A stretch of DNA of 64,000 nucleotides from assembly GCA_964445765.1 (NCBI GenBank), contig CAYULD010000002.1, positions 434,001-498,000 on the forward strand. The letters are read 5' to 3'. Positions 61,284 to 64,000 of the stretch are shown piece by piece; within the stretch, counting starts at the first letter, position 1; each line of letters opens with the position of its first letter. Origin of the DNA: JANPLD01 sp964445765. GTDB taxonomy: Bacteria > Pseudomonadota > Alphaproteobacteria > Rickettsiales > UBA8987. The translations under genes were made by a program, and so were the position numbers. The notes beneath the pieces were generated by a model. That model was not told the DNA's origin, made no database searches, and worked only from the letters and a program-made list of their open reading frames with translations.

Positions 61284-61810
61284 CCTAGCACCTCCTTACC
61301 ATGAAAGCGGCGGTCTTTTCTTGAATCGTAAGTAAAAACCTCATCTTGATAAATAGATTGATATTCAACGACAATGTTCAGCTTATCTGCAAAGGAAATA
61401 TCTTGTTTTCCCATAATATAATCAAAGCCTAGGAGTTCTAGCCTTTCACCTATTTGTATTGCTGAACTTGGCGCGTAAGTACAAACATTGACATCGCCAT
61501 ATCCTTCGAGTTTTTGTTTAAAGAAGTCGTTATAGGTTTTAAAGTTATTGCGAGAAACTTCTTTGCCATCAAATAATAAAATAAAGTTTTTCACAATAGC
61601 TGGGCCTATGCCACAATTTATTAAAGTAAAAGTTAGCCTGCCTATTTTATCGGTCTTTATATCTTGATACTCAAAAGTTCCTAGATATGGACGAACGGAT
61701 AGCTTGTTGTGTTTATAGTTTTGTCTGCCTTGCCAAATAGTAGCGCCCAAGGCACATAAAGAAACTATGGCAGAAGCTAAAGCTATGTATGTTTCTGCGT
61801 TAAAGTTCAT
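61280..61810 (-). CDS. Membrane-anchored hypothetical protein between hsdM and hsdS
   Basis: A 176-residue protein with one N-terminal membrane helix (about 7-26, TYIALASAIVSLCALGATIW) followed by a beta-rich domain with LTFTLINCGIGPAIVKNFIL near residue 79, a pattern common in small defence-associated membrane proteins of unknown function. It overlaps hsdM by 11 bases and hsdS by 4 bases, so its production is tied to the restriction enzyme. It may tether a complex to the membrane or act as a sensor; the function is not known. Confidence 0.75.
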   Translation of the reverse strand: MNFNAETYIALASAIVSLCALGATIWQGRQNYKHNKLSVRPYLGTFEYQDIKTDKIGRLTFTLINCGIGPAIVKNFILLFDGKEVSRNNFKTYNDFFKQKLEGYGDVNVCTYAPSSAIQIGERLELLGFDYIMGKQDISFADKLNIVVEYQSIYQDEVFTYDSRKDRRFHGKEVLG

Positions 61811-63518
61811 ACCCCAAACCTGATAAATTCTTTTTAATTTCTTCTTCTAGGCGGGCAGATTCTTTGAACTGGTCTTTCAGTTGAGCGGTTAGGCGTGCCA
61901 TTTTTTCAACGAATGGTTCGGCATCTTCCACTTGATCTGCAGCGCCAACATATCTGCCCGGTGTTAAAACAAAATCATGCTTTTTAATATCTTCTAGCTT
62001 TGCTGAAAAGCAGAACCCCGCTTGGTTTTCGTAGTTTTCGCCAGTTTGCCAAGCGTGGAAGGTATCAGTGATTTTTGCGATATCATCTGCGGTGAAATCT
62101 CGCAGAACTCTATCTTTCATAAAGCCCATATTGCGAGCATCTATGAATAAAACCTCGCCTTGGCGGTTGCGTTTTTTGGTATCAAGGCGCAGGCCATTAG
62201 CTTTATCTTTCGCCAAAAACCAAATGCACGCTGGAATTTGCGTGTTGGTGAATAATTGCCCTGGAAGTGCAACCATGCATTCTATCAAGTCCGACTCAAT
62301 AAGGTTTTTGCGGATTTCACCTTCATTATTTGTGTTAGAGCTCATAGATCCATTAGCGAGCAATAACGCCATTGAACCCTTAGGTGAAAGGTGGTGCAAC
62401 ATGTGCTGCATCCATGCGAAGTTTGCGTTGCCTTGTGGTGGTGTGCCATATTTCCACCTCGCATCGCCTTCTAGTTTTGGGTGCCACCAATCTTTAATAT
62501 TAAAAGGTGGGTTTGCCATTACATAATCTGCGCGAAGATCTGGGTGTTGGTCATCTGTAAATGTGTCAGCGTTCTTTTTGCCAAAGTTAAAATCAATACC
62601 GCGAATCACCATGTTCATTGCGGCTAGCTTCCAAGTGGTTGGGTTGGCCTCTTGCCCGTAAACGGAGATTTTCTTTTTTTGGTCTGATGCTTTGTAGTGC
62701 TTTTCTTTTGAGTGTTCTTCAATGAATTTATCGGTTGAAACAAAGAAACCGCCAGAGCCCATTGCTGGGTCATACACTCGGCCATCATATGGTTCTAGCA
62801 TTTCAACAATTAGGGTTACAATGCTTTTTGGTGTGTAATATTGGCCGCCTTGCTTGCCTTCTGCAAGTGCAAATTGCCCTAAGAAATACTCGTAAACATG
62901 GCCTAGAATATCTTTGCTATGCAGGCTTAGTTTTTGGCCGTTATATTCTGGGTTGCTGAAGCTGGTATCTGAAAAGGCATTAATAAGGCCAGTTAGCTTG
63001 TCATTTTCAAGCTGGTATTGGCTGATGCGATTAAGAATGTTTTTTAGCTTTTGGTTGGTGTTTTCAATCTCATCAAGTGCGTTATCAATAAGCCATGAAA
63101 CAGAGCGGAGTTTTACATCATTACCTGAAGCATCTTTATATATAACCGTTCCTATTGGCAGGGCGGCTTTTTCTTGAATAAACTTCCACCTTGCAACTTG
63201 TGGCACCCAGATTATGTTTTTTTCTTTGTAATAATCTGTGATTTCAAGTTCAGCATTTATGGCATTTTGATAATCCGCATCAGAGGAATAATCTCCTCTT
63301 GGAAGGTAGTAGATGTTATCTGGTGAGTTATTTTGGAAAAGTTCTCTGAGCTCTTGCTGGCGCTCTTCAAATGAATCAGAAACATATTTTAGAAATATCA
63401 GCCCCAGTGCAATGTGTTTATAGTTGGCTGCATCCATGCTTGAGCGCATTTTATCTGCGGATTTCCAAAGTTTATCATCTAAATCATTTAAGAATTTTTG
63501 CTCTATGTTGTTCACCAC
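61800..63518 (-). CDS. hsdM: Type I restriction enzyme, M (adenine methyltransferase) subunit
   Basis: A 572-residue N6-adenine methyltransferase subunit, modifying the host's sites and forming the core of the restriction complex with HsdS. The SAM-binding motif DPAMGSGG is at residues 250-257 and the catalytic NPPF at 336-339. The N-terminal helical domain (about 5-180) and a C-terminal coiled region (VEKMARLTAQLKDQFKESA) are typical. It starts at GTG 63518 (a second GTG follows at 63515), after a weak AAGG. It is the first gene of the five-gene operon. Confidence 0.96.
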   Translation of the reverse strand: MVNNIEQKFLNDLDDKLWKSADKMRSSMDAANYKHIALGLIFLKYVSDSFEERQQELRELFQNNSPDNIYYLPRGDYSSDADYQNAINAELEITDYYKEKNIIWVPQVARWKFIQEKAALPIGTVIYKDASGNDVKLRSVSWLIDNALDEIENTNQKLKNILNRISQYQLENDKLTGLINAFSDTSFSNPEYNGQKLSLHSKDILGHVYEYFLGQFALAEGKQGGQYYTPKSIVTLIVEMLEPYDGRVYDPAMGSGGFFVSTDKFIEEHSKEKHYKASDQKKKISVYGQEANPTTWKLAAMNMVIRGIDFNFGKKNADTFTDDQHPDLRADYVMANPPFNIKDWWHPKLEGDARWKYGTPPQGNANFAWMQHMLHHLSPKGSMALLLANGSMSSNTNNEGEIRKNLIESDLIECMVALPGQLFTNTQIPACIWFLAKDKANGLRLDTKKRNRQGEVLFIDARNMGFMKDRVLRDFTADDIAKITDTFHAWQTGENYENQAGFCFSAKLEDIKKHDFVLTPGRYVGAADQVEDAEPFVEKMARLTAQLKDQFKESARLEEEIKKNLSGLGYEL

Positions 63519-63549
63519 TAACCTTTAATGTAATTTACTAACTACAAAT

Positions 63550-63577
63550 AAAATACACTAGCAGTTGAAAAGTGCAA
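63550..63577 (-). promoter_or_regulatory. Promoter of the hsd operon
   Basis: On the minus strand TTGCAC (63577-63572) and TATTTT (63555-63550) with a 16-base spacer, 31 bases before the hsdM start. Between about 63580 and 63735 nothing else is recognised. Confidence 0.5.
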
Positions 63578-63735
63578 TAAGGGTTGCTAAAATTAATTCA
63601 TTATTGGTGCAGTATCATTTTGAAATATAAGTGGAAACTTGTGGAGAGAGTTAAGGGCTTACCTTAATTTTTGAAAGATCTAATACCCATCTAAATCATC
63701 TTCTATTCCTTTGATGCCAGAGTAGATAAGATAAG

Positions 63736-64000
63736 CTAGGATAATGGGTCTTTAGCATCAAATAATTTTTCTTCTTTCAGATATTTAACATAATCAACAA
63801 TTACTTTTTCAATATCATCACCAATAGGAAAAAAATAAGTATCAATATATTTGCTGAACTTAGTTTTTATTTCTCTTGGGTCTTGCTTAACTAGTTTTTT
63901 TTCTAAATCAATATGCTTTAACTTTAAGCCTATTAATGCACCATCTCTGATACCTGTTAATAATATAAAAGCGATTAGTGCTTTATTTCTTCTTGAAATT
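63736..64000 (-). pseudogene. Truncated tyrosine recombinase (partial at window edge)
   Basis: Read on the minus strand from the window edge, 87 codons match the first half of a phage-type integrase catalytic domain: NKALIAFILLTGIRDGALIGL carries the first catalytic Arg, followed by LKHIDLEKKLVKQDPREIKTKF and YLKEEKLFDAKDPLS. The frame then stops (TAG at 63738-63736) before the HxxR and Tyr motifs, so the enzyme cannot be active. It is a remnant of a second mobile element next to the hsd operon. Its N-terminus lies beyond the window. Confidence 0.7.

Noticed and set aside
62068..62526. A 152-codon antisense frame within hsdM
   Set aside because: The opposite strand encodes conserved methyltransferase motifs across the whole stretch; the antisense product shows no recognisable features.
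63650..63735. Short open stretch reading toward EDDLDGY next to the truncated recombinase
   Set aside because: Too short and out of frame with the recombinase to support a gene; it may be the tail of a lost gene but nothing confirms this.

Overview
The window is an AT-rich stretch (roughly one third G+C by eye) of a proteobacterial chromosome, most likely an alphaproteobacterium close to the Rickettsiales or a similar low-GC lineage. The reasons are the alphaproteobacterial complex I block followed by birA, a carboxynorspermidine-type dehydrogenase, two VirB2-like pilin paralogues, a long-form hibernation factor and a DUF465 protein. Biosynthesis is not heavily reduced: purine (purE, guaB), serine (serA), branched-chain amino acid (ilvB), haem (hemD) and nucleotide-sugar genes (rfbF, rfbG) are all present. 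The assignment is an inference from gene content, not a database match.

Layout. 1-4.6 kb: 3' end of nrdA, a DUF465 protein, purE, ligA, mnmA. 4.6-18.3 kb (minus strand): nuoGHIJKLMN, continuing into birA, hemD, rfbF and rfbG. 18.3-22 kb: a 273-bp palindromic mobile element, groES-groEL behind a sigma-32-like promoter, and a YebC-family gene. 22-28 kb: a DUF3108 lipoprotein, a pilin-like protein, dprA, plsY, an EAL phosphodiesterase and hpf. 28-34 kb: an M48 lipoprotein protease, a frameshifted GntR regulator, frr, pyrH, a lipoprotein and carboxynorspermidine dehydrogenase. 34-38.5 kb: two VirB2-like genes split by a 272-bp element, an unknown gene, a glycosyltransferase and an orphan nuoF. 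38.5-54 kb: ilvB, serA, glnE, bcp, glmM, an Asn-rich unknown protein, guaB, a lipoprotein, uppS and tsf-rpsB. 54.2-64 kb: tRNA-Asn, then a genomic island with a P4-type integrase and a five-gene type I restriction operon (hsdM, membrane protein, hsdS, trypsin-like protease, hsdR), bounded at the right edge by a truncated second recombinase.

Three signals go beyond ordinary annotation. (1) Many spacers contain short tracts with a strict seven-base period whose unit differs from locus to locus. They often run into the last codons of the flanking gene and resemble the heptanucleotide STRRs known from cyanobacteria. (2) Two families of about 272-bp TA-flanked palindromic elements have unrelated ends but the same two-armed fold, with an octaloop conserved on a covarying stem. 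(3) The type I restriction operon carries a cytoplasmic trypsin-like protease and a membrane-anchored protein translationally coupled to hsdM and hsdS, a possible guard or abortive-infection module. The rpsB leader also shows a probable autoregulatory pseudoknot.
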